From assembly GCF_038443385.1 (NCBI RefSeq), contig NZ_CP151726.1, positions 2,790,001-2,854,000 on the forward strand: a stretch of 64,000 nt of DNA, read 5' to 3'. This document shows, piece after piece, positions 26,601 to 31,700 of the stretch (its first letter is position 1; each line of letters opens with the position of its first letter). The stretch is from Stieleria varia. GTDB taxonomy: Bacteria; Planctomycetota; Planctomycetia; Pirellulales; Pirellulaceae. Below the pieces are notes generated by a model. That model had not been told where the DNA came from, made no database searches, and was given only the letters and a program-made list of their open reading frames with translations. The translations under genes and the position numbers were made by a program.

Positions 26601-28522
26601 GTGATTTCCAAACCGATGAAGGAGTCTTCGCTGTAAAAGTCGTCGTTCCGCGCAATCAGCTCGTACTGGTCAGCCGCAGCATCGATGACCCGATACAACT
26701 GCAAGTGGGTATCGAGCAAGCTGCTGCCGTCCAATCGTTCAGCGATCGTCTCGATCGATACCACACCGGCTTCGGTCGTGGTGAACGAATAGAAGTCAAC
26801 GTCGTTGCTCTCTGGACGATGAAGTCCCTGCCCGATGGTGATGTCACTCTGGCTTAGGAATTCTGGCTCAACCGGCAAATTGGGCAGGAACTGATCGCTG
26901 TACACTACGGAGTTGGCTTCGTCAGGCGATGAACCACCGGCGCCGACCCCAGCGGGCAGATGGAACAAGTCACCAATGCCCAGCAGATCCCCGATCCCAC
27001 GGATCGCTTCGACGAAGTAGCTCGGTCGACTATCGGGCGACAGACCGTACCCGTCAAAGAAATTCTCGCCCGCGTCCAAGACCAAGACGCCCTGCGTTTG
27101 ATCCCGCTCATTCACACGATAAATGCTCAGAGGAGTGTCAGCGCCCGCACCGGTGTCGGCCGAAATCACAATGCTGCGGACGTCCCCCGTTACGATCTGC
27201 AATCCCTTGTCTTGAGTCTCGATGAACTCGACGCCCAATCGCTCGCTGTACAGATCCAAGACTTCCCGAACGCGTTGCTTTTGCGCCTCGGTGATCGCAT
27301 TCTCGAGTCGATTTCCCTGCGGATCGCTTCCGTAGATGCGGGCAAAATTGTAGGGAAAGACATTGATGCCAACCGTGGTGTCGGCAAGTCCATTCTGCTC
27401 CGTGTCGCGAATGTTGTTCCGCAGACCCGTTGCGTCGTATGCACCCGGCCAAGGTGGAATGACCGCATCGGTCGACTGGATCAATCCTTCCGTCACCACC
27501 ACGCTCTGGGTGCCAGAGCCAAAGGTCACACCCAATGGCAGCGCTTGGGCAAAGGTGTCACCCGATCCGCCACCACTTGCTCTGAGCTGTGGCGGCGATG
27601 GCAATACATCCCCGCTACCAATCCGCAGCCGATAGGTTCCCGAATTGTTGTTCGCCGCCGCAGGGCCAAGCTCAGCAAGGTCGGCAGGAAACGTCAATCT
27701 CGCTCTGTTGAGAACAGGATCGTACTCGACGTTGATGGGAGTCAAAACACTATCGTCAGTGTTTTCGACCGTATCGTTCGTGTAGATCAGCTTGTAATAC
27801 TGCGGGCGAACGACGGGCAGGTTGCTGTTGGATGTCGAAATCGGAGGTGCAAGGGGATTCGACAACGGGTCATCATTAAAGAAAACGAAAACCTGATCTC
27901 GGCGTTGGACGCGATTACCGTTGACTACTTCGATCGGCTGGGGAACAACCGAAACAACTTTCGGCCCGACCTCGACTTCAAATCGAACGTCTTGTATCGG
28001 CGACATCGGGTCCGCCGGATTGAGCGGGTGGAATAGGTCACGATCGACGTTTCTCAAACCCACAATCTGGGAATTCGTGTCGTCATAACCGGCCAGTCGA
28101 ACCACGTACTGATCATCGGGCAGCGTTTCCGCAAATCGAGCCACGATGATGTTGGTCCCGTCGTTGTCCTCAAACCCCAAGAACCCAGGCTGGACGATGA
28201 TGTCGTCGCTCGCAGGGTCATCTGAGTCTTCAAAGATTCCGTTGTCGCCCGGTCGTCGGAACTCGATGCCGGCCAAGGTGGCCCCATCAATCAAGCTTCC
28301 GCCAAAGCGAAACTTCAACTCGGTCGGAGGCGTGGACAAGACATTGTTGTCCTCCAAGTCAAACACCTCACCCGAATTCGCGGACACCGAAATCAATCTC
28401 GGTGCATCGGAAAGGATACCGAGTTCCGCAGCCAGCAACTCGCGACGCTCAAGCGTCTGGTGTTGAGATCGGCGCGAAGATTGGCGGGTAGACTTGCGAG
28501 TTAGATTTCTACGAACGGTCAT
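5630..28522 (-). CDS. Giant multidomain surface protein (paralogue 2), 7630 residues, with vWA insert, GEVED, tandem Ig/cadherin-like domains and dockerin
   Basis: One unbroken frame of 22.9 kb with an ATG start at 28522. The order is: basic N-terminus with TLERRELLAAE (about 23-33), Big_5-type Ig domain, degenerate metzincin domain (zinc motif replaced by RGIGDLLGIGD at 508-518), PPC-like domain (about 570-690), beta-helix segments with two tandem RRLYR-type modules, and a von Willebrand A domain (1624-1858). A propeller-like block, a seven-copy module array, more beta-helix, further modules, a GEVED domain (about 5095-5390, ending GGEVEDYLV), roughly a dozen tandem-95/cadherin-like Ig domains with recurring VNDAP-type motifs, a dockerin (7468-7543) and an 87-residue acidic tail follow. 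Probably an exported, calcium-binding adhesion or scaffold protein; the peptidase-like domain should be catalytically dead. It lies 188 bp downstream of a paralogue on the same strand. Biological role is inferred from architecture only. Confidence 0.93.
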   Translation of the reverse strand: MTVRRNLTRKSTRQSSRRSQHQTLERRELLAAELGILSDAPRLISVSANSGEVFDLEDNNVLSTPPTELKFRFGGSLIDGATLAGIEFRRPGDNGIFEDSDDPASDDIIVQPGFLGFEDNDGTNIIVARFAETLPDDQYVVRLAGYDDTNSQIVGLRNVDRDLFHPLNPADPMSPIQDVRFEVEVGPKVVSVVPQPIEVVNGNRVQRRDQVFVFFNDDPLSNPLAPPISTSNSNLPVVRPQYYKLIYTNDTVENTDDSVLTPINVEYDPVLNRARLTFPADLAELGPAAANNNSGTYRLRIGSGDVLPSPPQLRASGGGSGDTFAQALPLGVTFGSGTQSVVVTEGLIQSTDAVIPPWPGAYDATGLRNNIRDTEQNGLADTTVGINVFPYNFARIYGSDPQGNRLENAITEAQKQRVREVLDLYSERLGVEFIETQDKGLQIVTGDVRSIVISADTGAGADTPLSIYRVNERDQTQGVLVLDAGENFFDGYGLSPDSRPSYFVEAIRGIGDLLGIGDLFHLPAGVGAGGSSPDEANSVVYSDQFLPNLPVEPEFLSQSDITIGQGLHRPESNDVDFYSFTTTEAGVVSIETIAERLDGSSLLDTHLQLYRVIDAAADQYELIARNDDFYSEDSFIGLEITAGNYIVGVSASGNDNYNGLISKSGLGGVSEGRYELRMTFNAADGSTITDSNGTALDGDADGEAGGNFNFWFRVARDLSTAQVGQPKTIFVDKFGDDLNDGSLGAPKRTVQAALALAQSGDIVRLLPNAGSDGLLSTNADNIAYEIGIGGPSNGPLADGAEFEVPQGVAVMIDAGAILKLQKAKISVGSESVDEDRSLASLQVLGTPVIVNTNGSTGSGEVYFTSYQDQSIGFDTNPLSTVPGPGQWAGIEFRNDYDYAEGRPVWEREGIFLDFVSHANMQYGGGSIGVNEPVVTPLQMAESRPTLIYNTIRNSADAAISADPNSFRETNFHAPLFQRVSRFTSDYDRVGPEIAGNRLTGNSINGLFVRVVTPAGGQLEPMTVSGRFDDTDVVHVLSQVLVLQGQPGGAVLLEDRPDVLSVTTTPTSGGTLPAAQTFYYRVTYVTELGVETLASLPTSGGTTSAGGALRLNNLPTAPNEFAGRRIYRSTSPTGNYEFVTQLDRRTTSYLDDGTTRGGLLRAEQRPDVTAVSLTDGLGGVLASGQSYDYRMTFVGTAGGQSQASATTTTFIAPDSGAIQLDNLPVAPDGYTGRRLYRLVPSTGEYQFVVELDATTTSYLDDGRSEFSNDPILDNNGNNGALFMPRYDARLSIDPGLIIKMQSARIDATFGADLFAEGSDGNEIIFTSRRDDTYGAGGTFDTNNDNIRDNAAPGDWGGLIFGQDSSGSLDFTEVRFGGGSTAVNGAFNEFNAIEIIQADVRIANSTIRDNADGSGGPGIRGGHGFNEPAAIFVRGSQPIIVENTIEGNAGAAISINPDSFTPDAILDHGRSTGAISIVETDLDNQGPLISGNRLNRNTFNAISVRSEVLTTDSIWDDTDIVHYVAGDIASATHHYRGGLRLESAPDQSLVVKFGSGAELLGTGTPLDINDRIGGTVQVIGTPGNPVVLTSINDCTVGAGFTPEGRPMNDTLNSGACGVIDVVPTDVPYVDVVVVMDESISMGSIQQFSSQFILDLEAGLLAAGVGVGAAGGNQYGAVGFGSSSFTPADTLGRSIMVGGGLFGTAADYAAATSQFVTVGFQEDGYAGINFTLDNYNFRPDAAKFIILATDEPRSVVDANQTLGATIARLQSEGIFLQGILDVQVSNDAGTGGLAIDNDDVYLLNAPGFTVEPGGQVTGGRSVTDYLPLVQATGGVTGDLRQIGRSPQIADIFGDVLISSIVSQAGGGQQGGTGSPGDWEGIVLDTYINDRNVAYVLESEQANPAAGAANATARNSQVIGSLAEHEYAGDETQRLGFNVRGTLSSPQDQDVYSFTARGGTAIYIDIDETSVGLDTVVELVDVNDVVKARSDNSFYEATNPGLLVSTLPPGTVQPLYQLGLGNVESPNPLDAGMRVILDGSSVDENQYYIRVRTANGKSAGQYQLSVRLREADEVAGATVQLADIRFATNAITVNSAPLHSPLVGDANESLNFTTVIDATPNNPQSGDEFVQEAANNRLNWTPATADQLGNLMTTDRGSLVVTGNIGNINSIDADVRLEDVDVYQIDLFSQQIEPDVFDNERRFVTTTFDIDYADGLGRPNTSIAVYDSGGRLVLHSRDSNVADDNGRPLQGVDTANLTGGSAGALDAYIGPVEMPEGTYFVVVGNAATVPTDLGQFFNPNAANTNVRLMPINSVRRIIDDSLDDYTIGSLLPGQSVSLDDVLNYTAERPIIEPAFDSESIVPYTLDDMRLFVTLDTGISGNNNTTLTSFNPFTGTMERLIGQSTLPTNDVATRIDGKLYSFGLSPTNVAASNGNTGNLLNLSTATGIARNEGDDGVDFQSTNQNGNDMAADGNAQLLINGVAFPLADGVNVTQTQPLAATSQGFIIGTRDNNGRGFEIPDELTRNILYEFDTGNGQVTSRGSTNANAHRTFPGTVPYNTSDGPASVDREWGIVDTGFIFPTGGDGGDIQGIAYDPDNFGILFAATDQGGIHSFSFSDNIAAPPGPAFGYANVIPTTFHGVVPIDPEHALSSFSSVPQFSGLTFGPRTIEDGELRQTLFMTTSDGWLYAAEVDLNGKIQPANVFYGGRYAVELTFAGDTFGFNSLPATGLAFSPLEENPWHQTGDRFNDPGHGIQETFDRSREDLAIGGGSSLYFGFEINNTVTQNTLSRADDSPLSELAPGGSHGSVVSRPFNLDGYSAADKPTLYFSYFMEVEANDDYFPTGANARNQNDSFRVFGAGDDGEWILLGTNNDFRELAFPDEYDYFNETNVPVQELFDDSGNWRQARVDLSPLAGSERARIRFDFSTSGSMRSHFGSIDLVAVDGDEVVDHQQVVFDDEDNNQVVLENIVGQDLLFPAGIHLSNGDQFSVLTDDGVATLTFIDTPPPGPGFVQFSTSMTKAQVGAAVVAAMPQFAGAVNNGGGRVSFLAASDVAVSGTAPIGRSNPVLVQRLADNSGFVFGQSALGARQLSIPDGTSIQPGDQIRLRSQFGAGAIDETFTFVIVSTGAPGEIVFDASESADVIAERLVKLISPQVQAVNEGNGLITLLNSDVTITTIPAASQIGVNDPFAIDESRVRIVPADGDNLVNGETLTFKHRFGTTTVTFQDSPLPSVPGIVRFQGGDTVATIAQRLLSVLPLEVSAYDAGGNAISVAATVTSNVPGTELGVGPAPAKRITIPDGNLLFNTETLTISDDNGLVELEFIQSSIPGPPGTVNYLQSETADVIASRVASVLGPNYDLVVNGADILIYGAVGAEVSPFSNIATVSELAQEVIVPDPSLLIDGQTIDVVTGTGTTTITFVFAASAANPGEVFYTNTDTANDVAVRLAAELAAQDAVVDTVFGTGVRFLANSVVDNTASTASTLTNQSLLNNFILNLDIPDGNQLRNGSTIQLFGPTFETITFIRQGQTVTNSPTIPVFYNTTDTALDLIPQILTALSAQWDAYLDPLGHGIHILNPTAFAFLDATPPAILETGREVNESAIPLTLPSGNLISDGLDTLTITAKEDVTGAGATTFRFVTPATSTGLGNEIVYNASDTAAEVTLAVLSQLPQSYQAFLSGPNQLQLLNAQSLSVRANSLIVSYQATNAAEMPIIIDNSMSSREVAERLQIGLVEGFGRFQVSDIDLTESDVYKVYGGDRIRLYNATPRNQGPFGISGYDIASGAGLTTTPLPGDEFGENQPGFIGTSQIRQQGALNNEVQGVYIDDIIVGFAERGEMVINATTDQTSFIFNPETLPDTHPAAIQPERQNETLLGPYSLEIRTGDSYGVEQDYFPINLELGEQSALGRSFDTNDRLADGAVTLITPAGTDLLDGDTFVLSDGWRTKTFEFDSSLDGNHAPGNVPVVFNPASPDPALVARAVRDAINSSQAQNVLEITAATSDGFESAANTGNRVELFGSNIVINPSGGRFIKMDLVNAETSQGRETSRQIPIVFQDEEAVFAGIFADELSRSTPTGYFDGSVDTLVGIGKIGDYVNTGTGISNLQDGAVVLASDPSKDFDSVRIYLQAGQSVDIDVDTQGFSKAGEILDLPVITVFDAGDVLTEDLFGFTLDRARQSSLFEASRANGENEDGAFLQFMAPQDGYYDVVVSSASLFGNSFMEIPSFASAAFFDGTTFNLQAGPSQVTYEYTTNPALVTVNTVILLNAGDGPDEIAQATADAIAANQSDVLRPLVDGRFINLQDNGDLPFITFPGFFGFNNLGYRDIDFGEYALTVRPTAASGNVPARDVLMVDYQFGITDVNRVKDQGQLIISSNFIRNSANAGVLAVPGSRGDTLTNNTFVPSGAIFTPGSGDLSPDGLPRPGSARLLRNQNTQDLIPGVVISNNVVSGSGSVGIDFGGDVNVNGQIESPASFGRIVNNTVVNTGSGEGIRISGNSSPTVLNNIITGFQTGLSVAGNQVGEIVVGGNAYRRNNTDSTIGISPSSFIVPDTVLLFQNQALGVYIPAAGSDVIDSSFDSLDEREEYFDTVKEPAGIERSPIIAPEFDAYGQPRVDDPAVQTPGGVGDNVFIDRGAIDRADFAVPTAALTTPQDSIGFQIDGGDRDVDESFVRLIEGTVEFFEVQLYDPAGTGIDPLTVNTETVILTEDGIRLIPDQDYVFGYSGNSRTIRLTPLTGIWRPDAVYEITLNNDERIEITLPSGDQIADGNQVVITDDLGVQSVFEFDSGFSLVVPQTTKLKVTETSALFNDGDLLTITSPTGVVRNLEFDTNGSVTNGNIRVDLTSTGTIQGVRNAILAALASTDPGSASTVQAVLDLVPVAIGGDEIQLGTLAGHTVTTNAAAITFSGQAGGVVDGDGFTYTSGTESVTFELTTDLGVSDPSFLPITFTRADTPDQIAAAIAVAVGQQSLGLTEAQGVGGGRVVLGGLEVDTLIVNGSGLTLAGAPGVTPGAIPVEFLPSPQVSPAVIASALQTSIRQSGLTIAAFNPGGGTLLINNATLVQGDFSGLLTSIGDVVPAIADLAGNSVRQTRVTNETRFTIIMPEVVFDYGDAPPSYQTVLADNGARHTYSGTSTLRLGEHLDTENDGQPINQDDTPLSLSATVTGVVFDVRPVASNAISVTVLPAPPVGGETVQLTIGGTTKTFQLIQSTANPTSGNIPVTFTSGEPSSSIAKKLSDAIRANFDVVDEAVLQSFDATGTILTLTAVDDEDGVPVRVFNDGTNSYRVFVQPGTPEGQVITRSDVVGFLNPLDPAGTSIPIHVTGSGLLDIWVDFDQNGRFDEDEQVARNVPVVDGDRNVTVISDPTADPGDTWMRVRLSSSGNLLPGGVAVGGEVEDYLVSVIPLALPTPNPDVYTTREDTTLVVNSVSAQNDLLFNDANVNGQLLDTRFFVGQQPSNGTLIVTDEVEGYFTYIPNTDFYGVDTFTYRLSTQANSGSSAALATFATVTINVEPVNDAPGFVPGSLPRSFVGLERNVLQPDSLEIDPADLLVGSVGHANPAIPSAPWDESDQTPLLRVISVTAGGLTISKANEFDVATTANGVLSAEFAIDGTITKVIYTPNLDFNSDNPQNPDGSPLLDGFTYTIQDNGLLAPVGAGSPTVGTPLTAIGNAEIRVTPQNNPPTPVTEVLSIDDPAYTAFFAGQNLPVPTEDEQLLIPAAFLLQNDFAGSPLANDENTFVGNNDAPLRIVGATIDPSQGQIQLLPTGDLLLTPADDIYGTIEFSYTVEDTGVNEAVDGTRVVSPLTSTVTTTVILEPVNDAPVAYDRSLSVVEAVEPAGPAVLSFTAADLLQGRGINANSPIVVTSSQITVPDGATMIDGETIILTDSTGLRRVIEFNTSGMASIGTDLLVSYTLSDTADTIATQLENVLRADGAGGVANGNIVSLIGVTNITSSTFNSTISANSNLVSIPDGATLVSGETITFTDANNVNLVVEFNTTGVSRGGADVVIGYSVADSSQTIADQLRNALVAQGFGAVSQAGVGTRWDVRLGQLTVASINDGSSMIGVSGAQLTLPDGGNIINGETITLNNGFGGQVVVEFNTTGTPSAGSDLVVVYTQNDLAPQIASSMQALLRAQGYGLIAAGNAVTLTDVTAAVAAAPTTAVVTTPTTIVLPNGNEMVDGETVDLVTPAGTRVIEFNTSGVLSIGSDYVIPFTALDTADTLATLVQNALRVDGYAVAANGAVVTFSNPASIAVSELQAVAGDFDDDLPVPFNETEQSLRVVSFSTSEGTVDVALAGNGVHTLGTSIGGTLTLTFNNGLFVNGLYTPPQDYNEQLPFVANDLFTYTIADDGRTTQPVGGVVEDLADERSLIPATVTITVTATNDPPTFTSPTEIDVLEDSAGTTVPNIVSNALPGPATALDELASQTVTFSVVPVSVPTGLMSQDPVITAGLGLTVYPSADQVGTAVYILRATDDDPNNAGVTDALITINVRPVNDAPRFDPTVAGTSVQANPDAGYSVANVRDVNNNVIDASITYRLREDNTQPLGATAPYRIELSRDPNAVGFNPVGLLDVFTVGPANEADSTPGGMQSLELFAFPATTTLGGQLFSVFENGQLVALNYVPPLNYNSTIGGVDSFTYTVRDGSVAGETYSINAGALVPDRLTSDNTVFLDLTPVNDRPQFNLATNQLEVSEDGAEVSISNYAFNINPGPPATAFDEVDIVAGQTVRFSVTSLGFPISESSQYFTKFPTITPQGQLSYQPAPDVFGRFTFEVVLTDDGPGNATRGDLISSIPATITIDVRPVNDPPVVDPTADPLHFSLLEDGTFDILVNGDSVSPGLLDVFLPGPANESSNVDPGGNQSVSLTTPIPVATAAGGTLEAISDATGLTRLRYRPRPNYTGPDSFIYTVTDDGVTVGIGAGGIASNDPRIASNTVTFDVVAVNDSPQFSGASNVVSQEDAGVVTVSGWATNVQPGPTSALDEVGQNLSFEIVQVSSNPELFLTPPTAVINGTSATLTYQAAPNANGVAVLTVKLVDDGPTNLPQGDDNESELRTFTIRVNPVNDAPSFTPGSIVTIDEDSGPYADIWARNISPGPADESTQSVRFEVTTPVDAQPLFQTLPEISDTGVLRFIPAANANGTVDLQVVAIDSGGARTNGTVLRLVINAVNDIPRAVADPSPGASGFSTTEDSVLVIPSSALLANDIDPDLPPAGTDVLRVVMPAEGFSVSGARVTFDSVTGLITYDPTVSSTAQALSPSQILSDTFRYSVVDASGSASPEVSVTLNVTGVNDAPTVRGDNPTLSLSGPTVINVLDNDFDIDNAIDPSSIQISFQPAFGSLDISPQGVITFTPFQAFDEVDQFGYTVRDELGLVSQTAIVTIAANAAPISFDDRALVFIDEPTDIAVLVNDSDPDGALDPQGIQIISQPLHGQAIARGDGTIRYIPGTGFVGNDSFQYAVADLEGRLGNVATVDVQVVLSRLQNPDLIYDVNDDGNVTAIDALLIINRLAAASREAGQSVRSIPVEDTDFGPPYFDVNGNQFITSGDALAVIDELGRRRADNIEGELIVGAGLGTPLQKGSETSIETISSDVAVDLIEPAAAKLVEVSNPASSDADVIDLLAADQDETEERSERIEALDAAFMDLI
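5894..6121 (-). other. Dockerin type I domain of giant protein 2
   Basis: Residues 7468-7543 contain two EF-hand-like calcium loops, DVNDDGNVTAIDAL and DVNGNQFITSGDAL, each followed by a short helix with II or VI and L. This is the duplicated dockerin I pattern. In cellulosomes dockerins bind cohesins; the partner in planctomycete giant proteins is not known to me. It sits 87 residues before the C-terminus. Confidence 0.88.
6200..12340 (-). repeat. Tandem Ig/cadherin-like (tandem-95 type) domains of giant protein 2
   Basis: About eleven VNDAP/VNDPP/VNDRP-type linkers mark successive domains of roughly 100-170 residues with the pattern EDxxxxxxVxxxxxP ... LxYxPxxNxxGxDxFxYTVxDxG. This is typical of Cadherin_5/Big_9-type calcium-stabilised rods in bacterial adhesins. 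The copies are diverged, so this is old protein-level duplication rather than a recent DNA repeat. Confidence 0.85.
9766..10966 (-). repeat. Four-copy array of the DG-T/FEF/DTA module (giant protein 2, array C)
   Basis: Four consecutive units of about 100 residues begin with VPDGATMIDGET, IPDGATLVSGET, LPDGGNIINGET and LPNGNEMVDGET. Each continues with VEFNTSG or a close variant, a D-x-V-x-x-Y/F strand, then DTADTIATQL or a variant. They sit inside one tandem-95 Ig-like domain, between SPIVVTSSQ and FDDDLPVPFNE. I know no family name for this unit. Confidence 0.75.
12360..13240 (-). other. GEVED domain of giant protein 2, with a nested module
   Basis: DYGDAPPSYQT ... DNGARHTY ... LG ... DTENDG opens the domain. 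DEDGV ... IDIW-type strands with DFDQNGRFDEDE follow, and GGEVEDYLV closes it, a typical GEVED domain. Between DD and DEDGV an extra unit (12740-13020) of the FEF/DTA module type is inserted. Confidence 0.75.
13340..14300 (-). repeat. Module array B of giant protein 2
   Basis: Three to four degenerate copies of the DG-T/FEF/DTA module follow the beta-helix region. Recognisable strands are SGDQIADGNQVVITDD, FNDGDLLTITSPTG with LEFDTNG, and TSGTESVTFELTTD followed by TPDQIAAAIAVAV. An equivalent array is present at the same scaffold position in giant protein 3 but is about twice as long there. Confidence 0.65.
17400..19610 (-). repeat. Seven-copy module array A of giant protein 2
   Basis: Seven units averaging about 105 residues. 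Unit openings include IPDGTSIQPGDQ, PADGDNLVNGET, IPDGNLLFNTET, VPDPSLLIDGQT, IPDGNQLRNGST and LPSGNLISDGLD. Each has a TxTF or LEF strand, a PGxVxF strand and a helix of the type TADVIASRVASVL. The array lies within a domain that is continuous in giant protein 3. Confidence 0.75.
20400..21530 (-). other. Propeller-like block unique to giant protein 2
   Basis: About 375 residues between the beta-helix/PPC part and the FAERGE region contain recurrent hydrophobic strands with motifs such as TSFNPFTGTMERLIGQ, ILYEFDTGNGQVTSRG and QGIAYDPDNFGILFAATDQGG. This pattern is reminiscent of beta-propeller or streptavidin-lyase-type repeats. Giant protein 3 has an unrelated sequence at the corresponding position. 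Fold assignment is tentative. Confidence 0.45.
22949..23653 (-). other. von Willebrand factor A domain inserted in giant protein 2
   Basis: Residues 1624-1858 read VDVVVVMDESISMGS, a MIDAS DxSxS motif with Asp at 1634 encoded at 23621-23623, after a hydrophobic first strand. Further on come FIILATDEP (fourth strand with the second metal-site Asp region) and a helix/strand alternation ending near IADIFGDVLISSIV. A metal-dependent ligand-binding role is expected. The paralogue at 28711-47526 has no counterpart here. Confidence 0.88.
24735..25350 (-). repeat. Two tandem RRLYR-type beta modules in giant protein 2
   Basis: Two consecutive units, about 322 bp apart, share the pattern YxYRVTYV ... 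LDNLPxAPxxxxGRRLYR ... GxYxFVxxLDxxTTSYLDDG. Giant proteins 1 and 3 carry a single copy at the homologous place (about 820-1100 and 42610-42900). The fold resembles a fibronectin-III-like sandwich, but I do not recognise a named family. Confidence 0.7.
26969..27001 (-). other. Degenerate metzincin motif (RGIGDLLGIGD) of giant protein 2
   Basis: Residues 508-518 align with HELGHSIGLGH of giant protein 1, in the shared context YFVEAI-RGIGDLLGIGD-LFHLP versus FFETAI-HELGHSIGLGH-TYDLH. The three zinc His are Arg, Asp and Asp, and the catalytic Glu is Gly, so catalysis is not expected. Confidence 0.8.
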
Positions 28523-28639
28523 TTTTGACCTGGCCTACAGAAAGGAAACGGAATGATTTTTTGGGGAAAAAGATCGCGAAACGGATCACGGAAATTGCAG
28601 CAGTGAATGCTGCCATTCTCGCATAGGATCACGACACGA

Positions 28640-28677
28640 CGAAACCGCCTCTCGGGGGAATCCGAGAGTCGGTTTCG
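28640..28677 (-). terminator. Strong two-step hairpin between giant genes 3 and 2
   Basis: An outer 8-bp stem (CGAAACCG/CGGTTTCG) and an inner 7-bp stem (CTCTCGG/CCGAGAG) are separated by a one-base mismatch, with a 6-nt loop. It lies 34 nt past the stop at 28711 and about 117 nt before the ATG at 28522. There is no T run after it, so it may be a factor-assisted terminator or an mRNA processing/stability element. Confidence 0.5.
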
Positions 28678-28710
28678 GCAACGGAAAATAATTCGTCGTC
28701 AGGTGGGGAA

Positions 28711-31700
28711 TCAAAACGGGTAGGGTCCTAACACGGACATTTCGTCCATCAAATCGGTCAAGGCTTCATCGACACTCTCGTCATCGACGGCACCTGTATC
28801 ATTTTGCAACGTTTCGGCAACCGAATTCGCCGGGGCGACGTTGATCTCCAGCCCTGCAGTCAGTAACGCATCACGACCATCGTTGAACACAATCAACTCG
28901 TCGTCCGGCGAGTCCTGCTCAAAAATACTCTCAACGTTGCGAGCGGGGACAAACGCGTTGGAGGGGCTGGCGATCGCGGTCGTCGTTGCCATCAATAGCG
29001 ACGCAGTGACTTGTTCGCCCTCACGTCCGCCCTGACCGTTTCGCTTCGCCAGTTCGTTGATGACATCCAACGCATCTTGAGCCGAAACAAATCCGTTGCC
29101 GTTGGTGTCATAGAAGTCCGGCGGCGGGGTCGTCAGCGTGCTGACCGGTACATTCCTGGATCCTTCGCGACCAAGCAGGTTGATGATTCGCAGAGCATCC
29201 AGAGCCGTGATGAAGCCGTCTGCGTTGACGTCCTGACGCAAGTTATCGATGGGGTTTTGATAACGCGACTGAGTCAACGTGAAGCTAACAACGACCTCAG
29301 AACCTACCAATCCGGTGCTGTCCACCGGTCGGTACCGGAATGTATCCACATCACCGACATCACCGTCCACATTGGTGTACACAAAGGTGCCGTCAGCTTG
29401 CAGATCCAGCGTACCAAGTGTCGGACCAGAGCCAGGGATCAGCTCGACCGTGATGGAATCGCCATCCGGGTCCACTTCATTCTGTAACAGGCCGTTCGCC
29501 GGGTTCAAAATCTGCAGTGTCGAACCGATCGGAATCGAATACGAGTCGCCCAACGCGACCGGTGCATCGGGCACGGGCGTGAATGTCACCGTGAAGGTGT
29601 GCGTCACGGTAAAGAGGCTGTCCGATGCCGCTATCTCGATTTCAACCGTGCCGAATTGGTTCGCCTTTGGAGTGACGAACAACGTGTTGCCGACCGTGGT
29701 CACCGACTGCAAAAGCGGATGCAACGCAATCTGAGCGTTGATCTGTTGAGTGCTGCCGCTCAAGACCGTGCTATCGATCCTCGCAACTCGGTAGTTCAGC
29801 TGAGTTCGGTCTGGATCAAAGAACACGGCTCCCAGATCCGTCGTGATCACCTGGTCTTCAGTCCCGGTCAAAACCGTGGGGGCACCAGGTCTGACCGATG
29901 GAGCATCCTCTTCGTTCTCCACCGTCACCGAAATGACTTGCTGCGTCATCAGACCTGTGCTGTCAGTTGCCGTGACGATCAAGTTGACGTCGCCGAAGGC
30001 AAAGGGCTGACGAGTCAGAGACAACGTTTCCTGAGCCAATGCGACCTGCAGGATGCTGGGGTCACTGGATGTAACAGTGAACGTCATCGCATCGTTTTCA
30101 GGATCGATGAACCAAGTTGTCAGGTCGTACTGTGTTTGCTCTGGGTCTTGCTTGCTTTCCTGGAATACCAGAGTGTCGACAGGATCATTCGGATTGCCGT
30201 TGACTTTCATTCCATTGACGCCATCGAATATCGGAGCGTCGTTGGTTCCACCCACGTTAAAGAACACTTGGCCCGTCGACGTTGCACCTTCGCTGTCCTG
30301 AACGACATAGGTAAAGCTATCCGGTCCGCTGTACAAGCCCGGTGGGCGGTAGACGAGCGCTCCGTTCTCCAGACTGACCGAACCACCTCGGAATGTTGTC
30401 GCGGGAAACTGGACTCCCGGTTGGAACAGGCTGATCGTCTGTCCCGCATTGACCTCATCCGGCGGCCCGGGCAAATCATTGCTCAGGATCGCTGACTGGA
30501 TGACGTTGCCTTGACCATCAGTGATGTCCGTCAAAATCGGGAACGTCAACGGCATGTTTTCAAACGCCGAATAGCTGTCACTCAATGTGATCGGAGGATC
30601 GTTGACCGCATTGACCGTGATCGAAACCGTTCCTCGCTTGTCAGCAACCTCCGAAATCTGACCCACAGGCGGTACGTCGGCCACGGTGTAGTTGAACACA
30701 TCGGGCTGATCGCCGTTGAAGTTCGCGGGCGGTGTGTACCGAATGAGTTCCAACTGAACATCAACCGGCTCGACGCCAAAGACCAGCCTGTCGCCCGCGC
30801 CAGCGATTTCAACGCGATAGCCAGCGTTGGTCAGTACGTTGTTGAGCGAAGCAGTGACTTCCGCCGCCGTATCGGCCGCCGTGAAAGGTACACGCAGGTT
30901 GAAATTGCTCGTCAAGGCAGCGTTGGAGTCGAACTCCACTCGAACTTCACCATCGGGCGTCGTCAGCAGGACGGTTTCACCATCCGCAACCGAGATCCCT
31001 GCCCCAACGGTGATTCCCAGAGGAGTGATCGCGACCGTTTGTACCGGTGAAACCACTTCCGCCGTAATGACATCGTAGAAGACAAGGCGATCAGCATCTC
31101 CAGCCACATTCAAATTATTCGGAACTCGTACACGGACTCCGCGGGCGTCCAACAGTGCTTTCGCGCTGGCTGCGATGGTTTCCGCAGTATCGGCAGTCGT
31201 AAAGGGAACTACGACATCCGAATCGCCTGCCGAGTTGCCATCGGAATCAAACTCCAACTTGATCACTCCCGTTGCCGTTCGCAGCAGTACCGATTCACCA
31301 TCCTGCAACGTGTTGCCGGCGGGAACACGCACCGTCAGACCAGCCACAACGGTTGGAGCAAGGCTCTCAGTTTCAAGACTGGTGATACCACGGAAAATGA
31401 TTTTGTCAGCAGCGACTACGCCACCTGCATCAAAGACTCCGAGTTCTTGACCCAATCTCGCCGCGATGGTTTCAGCCGTATCAGCGGTTGTGAATGGGAC
31501 GACGACGTCAGCGGCAGTGCTTGGATTCCCGGAGATCGAGAACTCCACCACCAGCTCTTCGCCGTCGATTCCCGTCACCACGATCACTTGACCATCCATC
31601 AAGGTCGCGCCACTGGGCACGGTTAGCGTTCGATCCGAATAAGAGAAATTGGAGGCCCGGACCAGCTCCAAGAAGCCGCCCTGATCGGTCCGGAAGGGAC

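Noticed and set aside
28523-28710. A standard rho-independent terminator between giant genes 3 and 2
   Set aside because: The hairpin is strong but no T run follows it, so only a tentative call was kept.
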